Of a DNA stretch of 64,000 nucleotides, positions 9,451-21,530 are shown piece by piece. This stretch comes from Phaeosaccion multiseriatum. Taxonomy: Eukaryota > Ochrophyta, other classes. The stretch's first letter is position 1; every line of letters begins with the position of its first letter. The stretch covers positions 4,588,001 to 4,652,000 of the forward strand of contig OZ218952.1 in NCBI GenBank assembly GCA_965112735.1, written 5' to 3'. The notes below the pieces were generated by a model, which saw only the letters and a program-made list of their open reading frames with translations, did not search any database and was not told where the DNA came from. The position numbers and the translations under genes are program-made.

Positions 9451-12249
9451 ATGTTTCGTCTCATGCGGACGGGGTCCGTGGGGGGCAGCGCCAGCCGCGT
9501 CCTTCGGTCCTCGAGCGGCAAGGGCGCCGTCGCGCGGAGAGTGGAGAGTAGCAACAAGGTACGACGGTCATCGCCCATCGCCATGACTCCTCGTGTCTTT
9601 TCCCTTCCCCCCCGTCCAGCTACTCACACACCACTCCAGCAATACCCATTCACCCACCACTCCAGCAATACCTATTCACCCACCACTCCAGCCGTGTCTA
9701 CTTACTCTACCATCTGGCACCTCGCACTTTAATTGATGATCTGATGGGCGGTGGGCGGGGCCACGTTCTGACTCGTTTCGTGTTGTACTTTCGTTGAAGC
9801 TTGTGGACGCTTGTTCCGCATGGCATTCGCGCCCACTCACGCAGTCACTTACGCACTCACTTACTCTCTCATTCAATGTTTCATTCAGCCCCTCTCTCTC
9901 ACTCACTCACTCACCCCCTCCTTCACTCACTCACTTACCCCCCCTTCCCTCACTCACTCACCCTCCCCCACTCACTCACTCCCTCCCTCCCTCCCTCCCT
10001 CCAGACGGCAGCAGTAGCACTGCGGCCCCAAACTCGGGCGGTGCAGAAGTACCCGGAGGGGCGAATGGGCCTTTACGACCCCTCTATGGAGAAGGACTCA
10101 TGCGGGGTAGGGCTCACGGTGCAGCTGGAGAGCAAGGCGTCGCGGTCCATTGTGGTGGACGCCAATGAGATGCTGGTGCGCATGACCCACCGAGGGGCGT
10201 GTGGGTGCGAGGAGAACACGGGGGACGGGGCAGGTATGCTCGTCGCCATCCCTGACGGGTTCATGCGGAAGGTGAGCGGTTGGTGATACAGCAGCAGCAG
10301 CAACAGCAGTTGAGCAACAGTTGAGCAGCAAGGAGAGAGAGAACACTCATACCCCCACATCCAACCAACCCACCCGCCTCACCCCCCACACCCAACCCAC
10401 CAACCCCCCCTTCCCTCGTCTCCCCCGTCACCCACCCACCCACCTTCCCCCCACTCCCCAGGTGGCGGCGGAGGCAGGGATTCCCGAGCTGCCACCCAAG
10501 GGCATGTACGCTGTAGGAAACGTGTTCACCCCACAGCGAGACGAGGCCATGCCCGAGGCCAAGGCCATCATCGAGCGGGTAGCCAAGCAGAGAGGCATGG
10601 AGGTGCTGGGCTGGAGGAAGGTGCCCTTCGATAACAGCATGATCGGGGACACGGCCAAGTCCACCGAGCCCTTCATTGAGCAGGTGTGTGTGTGTGTGTG
10701 TGTATGTGCATTCGAGTAGGTGGGTACGGGGCAGCACAAATTTCCCCCTTTCGTTTTTTTTTTTTTTTAACGTTCAGTCATTCCTTCAATTTTCTTTTTC
10801 TTTTTCTCCTCCATACCTTTTCTCTCTATTTACCCCCCCATCTCTACCCCACGTACCTACCTGTCCACGTACCTACCTACCTATCCATCCACGTACCTAC
10901 CTACCTACCTACCCACGTACCTCCCTACCTACCTATCCACGTACCTCCCTACCTACCTATCCACGTACCTACCTACCTATCCACGTACCTCCCTACCTAC
11001 CTACCTATCCACGTACCTCCCTACCTACCTACCTACCTACCTATCCACGTACCTATGTCTCCCCAGGTGTTCATCGCCAACTCCTCAAACTGGCCCAATA
11101 AGGACTTCGAGAGAGAGCTCTTCCGCATGCGTAAGGTGCGTAACTACGCACGCGCAAAACGCACACGCACACACACCCAGAGACACACACACATATATAC
11201 ACCAGAGGGACATCATCGATGGAGGGGAGGGGGCACACACACACACTCATCACTCCACGCACTCACACCAGAGGGGACTCGGATGGGGAGGGGGCGGCGG
11301 GGGACAGGCCCTGCTGGAAAGGCCTTGCTTGGGTGGTTGGATGGCTTGGGTGGGTGGTGCAAGAGGGAAGTGTGCTCCGCTGTCTTGCTGCTGCTGCTGT
11401 GGTGCTCTTGCCGACGGACCGACGCGTGCACGTAGAGACAGAGAGGCAGGGGAGGCACAAGTTAGTGATCTCCCTCCCTCTCTGTCTTTCCCTGAGGGTG
11501 GAAGGCGCAGGGCTGGGTGTCGCTCTTCTCGCAATGTGTGTCACACATACTCTATTGCTGGGGCCCTTTCCTTCAACAAAGCAAAGCTGTGCACACGGCC
11601 TCACCTGTCTTCTCTTTTCCTTTCTCTCTCCATCTCCTAACTCCTCTTGTTTTCTTGTGCCGTTCTCACTCCATCTCCCTCCTCCGCCCCTCCTCCCCTC
11701 CACGACCCTGTCAGGTGGCCACTCGTGAAGCCGACGACGTCCCCTGCCTCAATGTGTCGGACACGTCTTCCTTCTATGTGTGCTCCCTCTCCTCCCAGAC
11801 CATCACCTACAAGGGGCAGCTGTCCCCTGAGCAGGTCATGCCCTACTTTGTTGACTTACAGCAAGAGGCCTTCACCTCGCACATGGCGCTGGTGCACTCG
11901 CGCTTCTCCACCAACACTTTCCCCAGGTGCGGTGTGACTTTTGAATCACTGACTCAGTCACTCCCTGTCCGGACACTCACTACTCACTGTCCTGACACTC
12001 ACGACTCACTGTCCTGACACTCACTCACTCCCTCACTGTGACCCGACCCACTCCCCTCTCCAGCTGGAACCGCGCACAGCCCAACCGCATGATGTGCCAC
12101 AACGGAGAGATCAACACGCTGAGGGGCAACAAGAACTGGATGCACGGCAGGAGCGGGCTGCTCCACTCGCCCTACTTCGGTACGATGCGTCAATGAAGGG
12201 AGGGGAGGAAAGGGGAGTGTGGCGAGACGCTCGTACGTGCGTGGGTGCA

Positions 12250-12290
<41 letters not shown>

Positions 12291-15200
12291 GTTCCGTCCG
12301 TTCGTTAAGTCCTGGCCGTTAATGACCCCCCCTTCTCCTCCTCCTCCTCCTCCTCCTCCTCCTCCTCCGTATCGTCCGTTACACCCTCCGCCATCCCCCC
12401 CCCCATCGGCTGCCGTCCATCCCACTCCCCCTCAGGCGACGACACGCACCAAGTGTTGCCCGCCTGCTCTGACAACATGTCTGACTCGGGGAACTTCGAC
12501 TCAGTGATGGAGCTGCTGTACCAGGGAGGAGAGAGGGAGCTGCCGGAGATTATGATGACCATGGTCCCTGAGGCTTGGCAGGATAACGAGTGAGTGCCAG
12601 GGGTAGTAGTAGTAGGAGTAGTAGTAGTTGTTGTATTTGTAGTACCTGTTGAAGTGCAGGCAACTGACCTCTCCCTCCCTCCCTCCCGCCTATTCCCAAT
12701 CTGCTCACACCCTGCCCACACGCTGCCCACACGCTGCCCAAAGCTTCCTCTCCCCTTCCAAGAGTGCGTTCTACGAGTACAACGCGTGCATCATGGAGCC
12801 CTGGGACGGGCCCGCCATGATGGCGTTCACCGACGGCAGGTTTGTAGGGGCCACTCTGGACCGCAACGGGCTGCGTCCCTCTCGCTACTACGTCACAGAG
12901 GATAACAGGGTGCTGCTGTCTTCGGAGGTGGGGGTGCTGCCCAACGAGGAGGACGTCAATGTCAAGGTCAAGGTGAGAGTCAGTGGGAGGGGGGGGGGGG
13001 GGGTAGAAGGGGGTGGTGGAAGAGAGACGAGTTGATCTTTGACTGCCTGCTCACTCCTGCTCACTCCCCAACATATCTTCCTCCGTCTGTCAACCTCAAT
13101 CTAAACCTCAAATGAAACCTCAAACTACGCGCCTGTACCCTCATGTCTATCCCTACCTGTACGTGTACGCCTCCATCCTCCTCCCCAGGCCCGGCTGGAG
13201 CCAGGCAAGATGTTCCTGGTGGACCTTGAGGCCGGGGAGGTGGTGCCTGACGATGTGGTGAAGGAGCGATACGCGAGGGCTCAGCCCTACAGGCAGTGGC
13301 TGGACGACAACCTCATCACCCTCGAGGTAAAGAAGAAGAAGAAGAATAAGGAGGAGGAGGAGGAGGAGGAGGAGGAGGAGGAGGGGGAGGGTGGGGAAGA
13401 GAGGGAGGGAGGGGGGCTTGGTTGGGGGTGGGTATATGTGTGTGTGGGGGGGGGGGGGGGGTTGGTGGATGTAGGCGCTGTATCAGCTGTGACGTGCTGC
13501 TGCATCACTAACTGCTGTGCTTCCTCCTCACCTTCCTCCCTCCCTAACTCGAACCATACCCACGACGTGCCATCCATAGCAATGGGCGGAGGAGGCCCCT
13601 GCCGTGCCCCCCCCCTTCCACTTCAACTCCTCCACCCGCCGCATGAACATGTTCGGCTTCACCAGGTATGAATGTGTGTGTGCGTGTGTGTGTGCATGTG
13701 AAGTGCGCTTGCTTGGTGCCTCCCTCCTCTACCCTTCACCTTCCCTCACTTGTCCTTCGCCTTCGCACCTCTTGCTGTAATCATCTGACTCACTTGCTTA
13801 CACCTACCTCTCTCCCTCCCCTCCCTCCCCACATACCGCACCATATCACCAACTGCTGTATCTACGCACCCCAGTGAGACGCTGGACATGCTGCTCGTCC
13901 CCATGGCCATTGGCGGCAGGGAGGGCTTGGGGTCCATGGGCAATGACGCCCCCCTCGCCGTGCTGTCCGAGAAGCCCCGCCTCGCCTTTGACTACTTCAA
14001 GCAGTGAGTTTCTCTCTGTCTACCCATATGCCTCTTGTCTGGGTATCTCTCTCTCCTTTGGTTCATCACTCCAATCCCCTCAACGCCATATTTTTTTGGA
14101 TGCATGTATCCACCCCACACCCACACACACCCACACACCCACACACAGGCTCTTTGCGCAGGTGACCAACCCCCCCATCGACCCCATCCGCGAAGAAATG
14201 GTCATGTCCCTGTCCTGCCCTGTGGGGCCCGAGGCTAACCTCCTCGAGGTGGGGCCCGAGCACTGTGCTCGTATGGTCATTCACAACCCTGTCTTGACGC
14301 TCAACGAGATGGAGTCTCTAAAGAACACGGAGTACCGGGGGTGGAAGACGAGGGTCATTGACTGCACCTTCCCTGTGGGCAGGTACGGTGTGAGGGGGTG
14401 GGAGGGGGGTGGGGAGGAAGGGAGGGGAAAGAGGTGAAGAGGAAGAGAGGGGAGCGAGGGAGAGCGAGGGAGAGCGAGGGGGGAAAGAAAAGAGCCAGCG
14501 CCATTTTTCCCCTACTCACCCCCAACCCCTCCTACTTGTGCCTCCCTCCCATACACCTCCACCCAGCGGCCCCGAGGGTCTCATTGAGGCCCTGGACAAC
14601 ATCTGTGTGGAGGCAAGTGAGGCGTTGGCCAATGGGGAGAACCATGCCGTCATCCTCAGCGATCGACTCGCGGGGCCGGACCGTCTTCCCGTGCCGTCGC
14701 TGCTCGGCTGCGGGGCGGTGCATCAGGTGAGATGAGTGAGATGAGTGGGGGAGGGGAAGGAGGGAGGGGTAGGCAAGAGAGTGACTGAGCTCGACAGCTC
14801 GCCTCGCCGCACAGCACGAAAGGGTAGAATGCAGCCACGCCACGCACGCACTGACTGAGTCTTTGTTTTGTTGCTTCTCTATCCATTCCTCTCTCTCTCT
14901 CCCTCCCCTCCTCCTTCAGCACCTACTCAAGACGAAGCAGCGCACCAAGGCTGCCATCTTCATGGAGGCAGGAGACGCCCGCGAAGTGCACGACATGGCC
15001 ACACTTGTCGGCTTTGGGGCAGACGCTGTGTGCCCTTGGGTAGGGTACGAGGCTTTGGCTCAGATGAACCACGAGGGGCTCATTGAGGCCAAGGCCAAGC
15101 GGACCTACGCAGACGAGGAGCTGTTTTACAGTTACAGAAAGTCGCTGGCCAAGGGCATGTTGAAGGTCATGTCGAAAATGGGCATCTCGACGCTTCAGTC

Positions 15201-18200
15201 CTACAAGGGCGCCCAAGTGTTTGAAGCGGTGGGGCTGAGTGACGAGATTGTGGATCGCTGCTTCACGGGCACGACTTCCCGACTCAAGGGAACGGACTTC
15301 ACCTCGCTCTACACCGACATCATGCGCTTCCACGAGGCCGCTTTCCCTGCCAAGGACCAGACCACCGCACCCCTCATTGGCAACTTTGGACAGTTCCATT
15401 ACCGTGACGGAGGGGAGGCGCACCTCAACAACCCGGAAACCATGGTGCACCTACAAATGGCCGCACGCACCAACAGCAGGGAGTCCTACCAGGTACGTAC
15501 CTCAGGTGTTGTGTGACAATCGAATGTACCGATGCAATCGAATGTGATGTGGATATACTGATCGATTGATGGGAGATCAAAAGACTAACTCAAGCTTAAG
15601 AGACTTCTGGCTTTGAATAGTCTGACACCTACTGATCACGCCCTCCCTCCCTCCCTCCCTCCCTCCCCCCCTTGTCATACTTGACTCCCTCCCACCAGGC
15701 GTACTCGGAGGCGGTGACGTCAGCCAACCAGAAGGTGACCCTGCGCGGCCTGCTCAAGTTCAGGGACGACGTCACCGATGGGCCCATCCCCATCGAGGAG
15801 GTAAGGGCTGATGACCCGTGTGCCTGCCTCCCTGGGTGCCCATATGCCTGCCGGCCTCCCTGTCTGTCCACACCCGTACGCCTGGCCATGCCCACACACA
15901 CTCCCTCTCTGTCCTCACCCATATGCCTGGCTCTGACCCACCTTGCCGCTCCCCTCCCCCTGCCCTGTATCACCAACTCACTCAGGTGGAGGACGTGCAG
16001 ACGATCATGAAGCGCTTCAACACCGGCGCCATGTCGCTCGGCTCCATCTCCAGAGAGACGCACGAGACGCTCGCACAGGCCGTCAATGAGGTGTGTGTGT
16101 ATCACCAATGTGTGTGTATCACCAATGTGTGTGTGTGTGCGTGCGTGCGTGTGTGTGAGTGCAAGCTATGCCCTGCCATTCCGCGTCGGATCTCTCGAGT
16201 GATTGATTGATTGATTGGGATTCCGAAGCTCCCAAAGACACAGCACAACATCATCAACATCAACAAAAACAAATCTCACTCCTCCACGCTCTCCTCCCTC
16301 CCTTCCTTCCTCCAAACAGATCGGCGGCCGCTCCAACACCGGAGAGGGAGGCGAGGACCCAGAGAGGTTCACTGACAACCGCCGCTCGGCCATCAAACAG
16401 GTTGCCTCGGGCCGCTTTGGTGTGACTTCTCACTACCTTGCCAACTCCGATCAGATTCAGATCAAGATGGCTCAGGGCGCCAAGCCTGGGGAGGGAGGGG
16501 AGCTGCCGGGCTCTAAGGTGAGGGAGGGGAGTGGGGGAGATCAGAGTGGCAGAAAGCTGCAGAGGGAGATGGGGGAGGCAGAGAGAGAGAGCCCATGATG
16601 ATCTATTCACTGATACATTCCAACGCCAACTTACACCCCCATCCCCCCCCCCCCCCCCTCCCCCCAACCCTTGATTCTCTGCCATCCCCCTCCACTCCAC
16701 TCCTCCCTCCTTCCTCCTGGAACTGTAACTGTAACTGTAACTGTAACTGTAACTAGGTGTCCAACTACATCGCCAAGGCTCGACACACCACCCCTGGCGT
16801 GGGGCTCATCTCCCCCCCGCCTCATCACGACATTTACTCCATTGAGGACCTTGCGCAGCTCATTCATGACCTCAAGAACGCGCAACCTCACGGAGAGGTG
16901 AGGCCAGAGAGAGAGAGAGAGAGAGGGAAAGGCCAGAGAGAGAGGGAGAGGGAGAGGCCAGAGAGAGAGGGAGAGGCCAGAGAGAGAGAGAGAGGGAGAG
17001 GCCAGAGTGAGAGGGAGAGGCCAGAGAGAGAGAGAGAGAGAGGGAAAGGCCAGAGAGAGAGGGAGAGGGAGAGGCCAGAGAGAGAGGGAGAGGCCAGAGA
17101 GAGAGAGAGAGGCCAGAGAGAGAGGGAGAGGGAGAGGCCAGAGAGAGAGAGAGGGAGAGGCAGGCATGCACACTTGCCTCCTCGTGGGCGTGTAAAATAC
17201 GCGACTGACCTTGCTGTGCTCTCTCCCTCTCCCCCTCCCTGTCTCTCTCTTTCCCCGTCTTTACCTCCCTGTCCTTCTCTCTCTCCCTCTCCCCCCCAAA
17301 CAAACAGGTGTCTGTGAAGCTGGTGAGTGAGGTGGGTGTGGGCACCGTCGCAGCAGGTGTGGCAAAGGCCAAGTCCGACCATATCACCATCTCCGGCCAC
17401 GACGGAGGTACCGGCGCTGCTGTGTGGACCGCCGTCAAGGGCGCCGGTCTGCCCTGGGAGCTTGGGGTAGCAGAGGCCCAACAAACGCTTGTGCTCAACG
17501 ACCTTCGCAGTCGAGTGCGACTCCAGACGGACGGGCAGCTCAAGAACGGGAGGGATGTGGTGATTGCTTGCATGTTGGGGGCGGAGGAGTACGCCTTCTC
17601 GACGGCGCCTTTGATTGCGATGGGGTGCATCATGATGCGCAAGTGTCATCTCAACACGTGTCCGGTGGGGGTGGCCACGCAGGACCCGGTGCTCAGGAGG
17701 AAGTTCACAGGTACGGAAAGGGAAAGGAAGGATGGAAGGGGGGGAAGGAAGGAAGAAGGGTGATCAGCTTCTTGTCGTCATGTATAAGGGGGAAGTTTGT
17801 CGTAACTGTTGATGCTCACTTACCTCACCATGCCTCTCTCTTACCCCCCTCTCCCTCCCCCCCTCCCCTCCGCCTCCCCATCAGGCAAACCCGAGCACGT
17901 AGTCAACTACTTCTACCACCTCGCCGAGGAGGTGAGGGAGATCATGGCCTCCATGGGATTCCGCACCATCGACGAGATGATTGGCCGGGTGGACTGCATG
18001 GAGGTGAACCCCGATGTGCTGCACTACAAGAGCAGGGGGCTTGACCTCACCCCTCTCCTGACGCCGGCAGAGAGCCTCAACCCCAACAACAGCGGCGTGT
18101 ACAAGAACATGGAGCAGGTCAGAGTTGGGGTTGAGTGGAAAGGGAGAGAGGGAGGGAAGGGAGGGAAGGGAGGGAAGGAACATTCCAATCTACTTATTCA

Positions 18201-18497
18201 CTCGCTCACTCACCCACTCACTCATTCAATTCCCCCCCTCCCCCCTCTCCCTCCACAGGACCACGGCCTGGAAACCCGCATCGACTACCGCATCCTGGAG
18301 GAGGGCGCCGCTGCCCTCGAGCACGGCACCAAGGTCCGCCTCGACCTCCCCATCGACAACTTGGATCGCACCACCGGCACCATCCTGTCGCACGCCATCT
18401 CCAAGAAGTACGGTGTGGCGGGGCTGCCTGACGACACCATTCATGTCAAGTTCACCGGACATGCAGGGCAGTCCTTCGGCTTCTGTCTGGCCAAGGT

Positions 18498-18529
<32 letters not shown>

Positions 18530-20680
18530 ACGTTGAATGAGTGTTTCGTTGTGTATCAGACCCTACCCATCCGTATGAGCCAGCCTATCCCAATGATTGT
18601 CAAGCTAACCTCCTCGCGCTTCCCCATCCACTGCCATCCCCCTCCTCCTCCCCAACCACCCCCACCCCCCCACACTCTTCCTCCTTCTCCTCCTCCTCCT
18701 CCTCCTCCTCGTCTTCCGCCACCCCCACCACACACTCCTCTCAGGGCGTGACCATGGAGGTGGCCGGAGACGCCAACGACGGAGTGGGTAAGGGGCTGAG
18801 CGGCGGCAAGGTGGCTGTGTACCCCACCCAAGAGGCTCTTGATGTAGGCTTTGTGGCGGAGGACAATGTCATTGTGGGCAATGTGTGTCTGTACGGAGCC
18901 ACGAGGGGAGAGGCCTTCTTCCGCGGCATGGTGAGTGACTTGAGCCAAGGGAGAGCCTGTGGGGTATGTTGTGTAAGTACTAGACCCTGTGGGGTATGTT
19001 GTGTAAGTACTAGAGCCTGTGGGGTATGTTGTGTAAGTGGGGTATGTTGTGTAAGTACTAGAGCCTGTGGGGTATGTTGTGTAAGTACTAGAGCCTGTGG
19101 GGTATGTTGTGTAAGTGGGGTATGTTGTGTAAGTACTAGAGCCTGTGGGGTATGTTGTGTAAGTACTAGAGCCTGTGGGGTATGTTGTGTAAGTACTTTG
19201 TGAGTGCTTTGCAAGTGCTTGTGTTTGTGTTTCTTTTCTCCCGCGGCTTTAGAGTGCGTGAGGAGCGCGTGCCGTTCGGCATTTTCCACCACCACCCCTT
19301 GCCGAGCTGGCATGACCCTAACCACCACCCTCCCCTCCCCACCCCACCCACTCCCCCTATAGGCCGGAGAGCGCTTCTGTGTGCGCAACTCCGGTGCCCT
19401 CGCCGTGGTGGAGGGACTCGGTGACCACGGATGCGAGTACATGACGGGCGGCACAGTGGTGTGCCTGGGGGGCACGGGGCGGAACTTCGGAGCGGGCATG
19501 AGCGGAGGAGAGGCGTACATGTGGGACCCCAAGGGGGAGTTCCCGGCCAAGTACGTTGCGTGTGGGTGTAGTGAGGATGAGAATGAGAACAAGGCTTTGG
19601 GGGGTGTATATGTGCGTGCGTGTGCTTGTAGGTGTGTGTTTGGTTGTTGGTATGGGTGTGTGTGTATGGGAAGATGAAGGCTTGAGCCGCCAAGATATTT
19701 GCTGCGCTTTGGAGAAACAAGCAGCTTGAGCAGAGAGTGGTGTTCCTGCTCCCTTTCTTCCTTCCCTCATCCACCCCTCCCTCCCTCTTGTATCGCCAAC
19801 TGTTGTGCTGTGCCTATCACCAACTGCTACAGGTGCAACATGGGCATGGTTGGTTTGGACAAGGTGGAGGAGGGCGTGGATGCCGAGTTCCTCAAGGGCT
19901 GCATTCAGAAGCACGTGGACATGACGGGCTCTCCAGTGGGGCAGAGAGTGCTCGACGACTGGCAGGTGAGCGAGGGCGGAAGAGGAGGAGGACCGAAGGT
20001 GTTGTGTAGGCAAACTTGTCAAGCAAATCTGTCAAGCCTGGAGCAGATGGCTAACCCTAAGTTAGCATTGACGTTTGAAGAGATGGTAGAGCACTGAACT
20101 CTGAGCTTTCCGAAGTTTGGCTTTGGGCCTGGCTATCTTTGGCTAGCTTCTCTCTGCTCTGTGGAGCTCTTGTTACCCCGACTTTCACCTTCGTGTGCTG
20201 GATGGGCCCCTGTTATCGCCGCTCACCCACCACATCCTCCTCTCTCCGTCCACTGTCATCCACTGCCATCCCCTCTTTTCCCTCCACAGACGTCCATCGG
20301 GCAGTTTGTGAAGGTGATGCCCCACGACTACAAGCGAGTCATGGAGGAGATGGCCAGGTTAGTAAGTCAGTAAGTCAGAGCTGCTCACAGACAGGGAGCG
20401 AGCGGCACATACACAAAGAGAGAGGAGGGAGAGAGCGCACCCACTAAGCAATCTTCCATTTCTATCCTTCTCACATGAGCACCTGCCTCCTCGGGGGCAA
20501 TAGAGACTGACTTGATTCACTATTCTTACGCGTTTGCTCCTTCCTTCTTCCCTCCTCTCTGTTGTGTGCGCGCGCGCGTCCTGTTTTGTTTTGTTTTCGT
20601 TTTGTCTCCCAACGTGCAGGAAAGAGGCAGCCGGCGAGCCATGGGGCAACCCAGAGGACGAGAAGTCAATGGTAGCCTAA
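9451..20680 (+). CDS. Glutamate synthase (GOGAT) large subunit, NAD(P)H type
   Basis: Transfers the amide of glutamine to 2-oxoglutarate, giving two glutamates. 26 exons: 9451-9558, 10005-10271, 10462-10683, 11067-11135, 11715-11926, 12064-12179, 12436-12589, 12744-12972, 13189-13326, 13580-13665, 13875-14003, 14149-14382, 14567-14726, 14920-15492, 15699-15800, 15986-16090, 16320-16517, 16757-16897, 17308-17710, 17885-18117, 18259-18495, 18745-18930, 19363-19550, 19833-19965, 20290-20357, 20620-20680. All phases close, giving 1583 aa, the family size. The glutaminase nucleophile is Cys69 (SCGVGL), exposed after propeptide removal. The FMN synthase domain includes [13 protein letters not shown] and [12 protein letters not shown]. 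The 3Fe-4S ligands are C1188, C1194, C1199, followed by the GXGXG domain. The leader ([12 protein letters not shown]..., Arg/Ser-rich) looks mitochondrial. The ending [16 protein letters not shown] is the NADH-GOGAT linker, yet no beta subunit is fused, so a separate small subunit is expected. Confidence 0.93.
10850..11057. repeat. Minisatellite in GOGAT intron 3
   Basis: Irregular tandem copies of ACCTACCTATCCACGT and shortened forms fill about 200 bp of the intron, ending just before the acceptor at 11065-11066. All copies are pyrimidine-rich, so they also act as an extended polypyrimidine tract. Confidence 0.8.
16725..16756 (+). repeat. (CTGTAA)n array ending at a GOGAT 3' splice site
   Basis: About five copies of CTGTAA run directly into the acceptor (…AACTAG|GTG) of exon 18. 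Each copy supplies an adenosine in a branch-point-like context; functional meaning is untested. Confidence 0.7.
16902..17162. repeat. GA-rich minisatellite in GOGAT intron 18
   Basis: Nested copies of GGCCAGAGAGAGAGGGAGA with 12-40 bp spacing fill the intron immediately after the donor. The stretch 16909-16994 reappears as 17029-17114 almost unchanged, which indicates a higher-order duplication. Confidence 0.8.
18953..19196 (+). repeat. Minisatellite with nine GTAAGT copies in GOGAT intron 22
   Basis: Units of the form GGGGTATGTTGTGTAAGT, alternately 30 bp (with ACTAGAGCCTGT) and 18-20 bp, are repeated nine times. Every unit carries a consensus 5' splice site GTAAGT, while the true donor at 18931 is GTGAGT. 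Confidence 0.85.
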
Positions 20681-21530
20681 GTCAATGCTAGCATTGGTGG
20701 GAGAGCTTGGGGGGGTGAGCGGAGCCCAAAAGCGGTGTGCACAAAGGACGGACGGCAATTGGCAGGCGGAGGAAAGCGAAGGCCTACAGGAAGGCGAAGG
20801 CCTACCGGAGACCGAGAGATTATAATAGAGAGAGAGGAGGAGGACAAGACAAGACGAGTAGTGGTGTCAGGACAAGACAAGCAGTTAGTGGCAAATGGTC
20901 GCTCAATTCATGTAGCATGGTGTGGGGGGTGGGTAGAGGGAGGGCGATGGATTGATCGATTACGTTGTACCGGGAGAAGGTTTCAAGGGCGACATTTTGT
21001 GGCCACAAAGGGTCGGGCAGCGAGAAGGGCGCTTGCTAACTCATGAAACAGTTCAAGGAGGATGTATCCTAAGGTGTAACCTAACGATGGTTAACGATGG
21101 TAAGCTTTTGACAACGCTAGAGCTGTGCTGCAGCTCTCTCCCTCTCTCTCCATAGCTTCTCTCCCTCCCCCCCTCCCCTCCCCTCTTTCTTTTCTCTCTG
21201 TAATGCTCCGCCGATGGGGAGTCTCCCCCTCACGGTCAGGAGAAGCTTCATCCCTGATCCATCCCTGCGAGCTTAAACGTACGAGTGGAAAGAGAAACAG
21301 GATGTGCTGGAGTCTTGTTGGCCACATTTTATTAGTGGTCGTGCTTAGACACCTTTTGGGAAATCGTGGTCGTGGTTTGCTTGATATTGTACAAGGTGGC
21401 AGTCGGTGTTGACACTCGGGCGTGGGTGGTGATGCGTACAAGGACCACGGGCCGTTAGAAGGACAACGGGCTGTTGTGCCTCCTTCTCTATTGACATCAC
21501 TCTCCTCTTCCTCGATTCGCCTCGTCTTCC
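20681..21530. other. Convergent intergenic region, GOGAT/PITH
   Basis: 850 bp between two gene 3' ends. A near-tandem block GGCGAAGGCCTAC occurs at 20777-20808. AG-rich DNA follows at 20820-20890. No gene is supported. Confidence 0.6.

Noticed and set aside
13844-19830. Motif A as the spliceosomal branch point (resembles a CTAAC-type sequence)
   Set aside because: In three GOGAT introns it lies within 35 bp of the acceptor, but in GOGAT intron 2, the tail-anchored gene intron 1 and an MFS intron it is near the donor or reversed, and it also occurs in exons and intergenic DNA.
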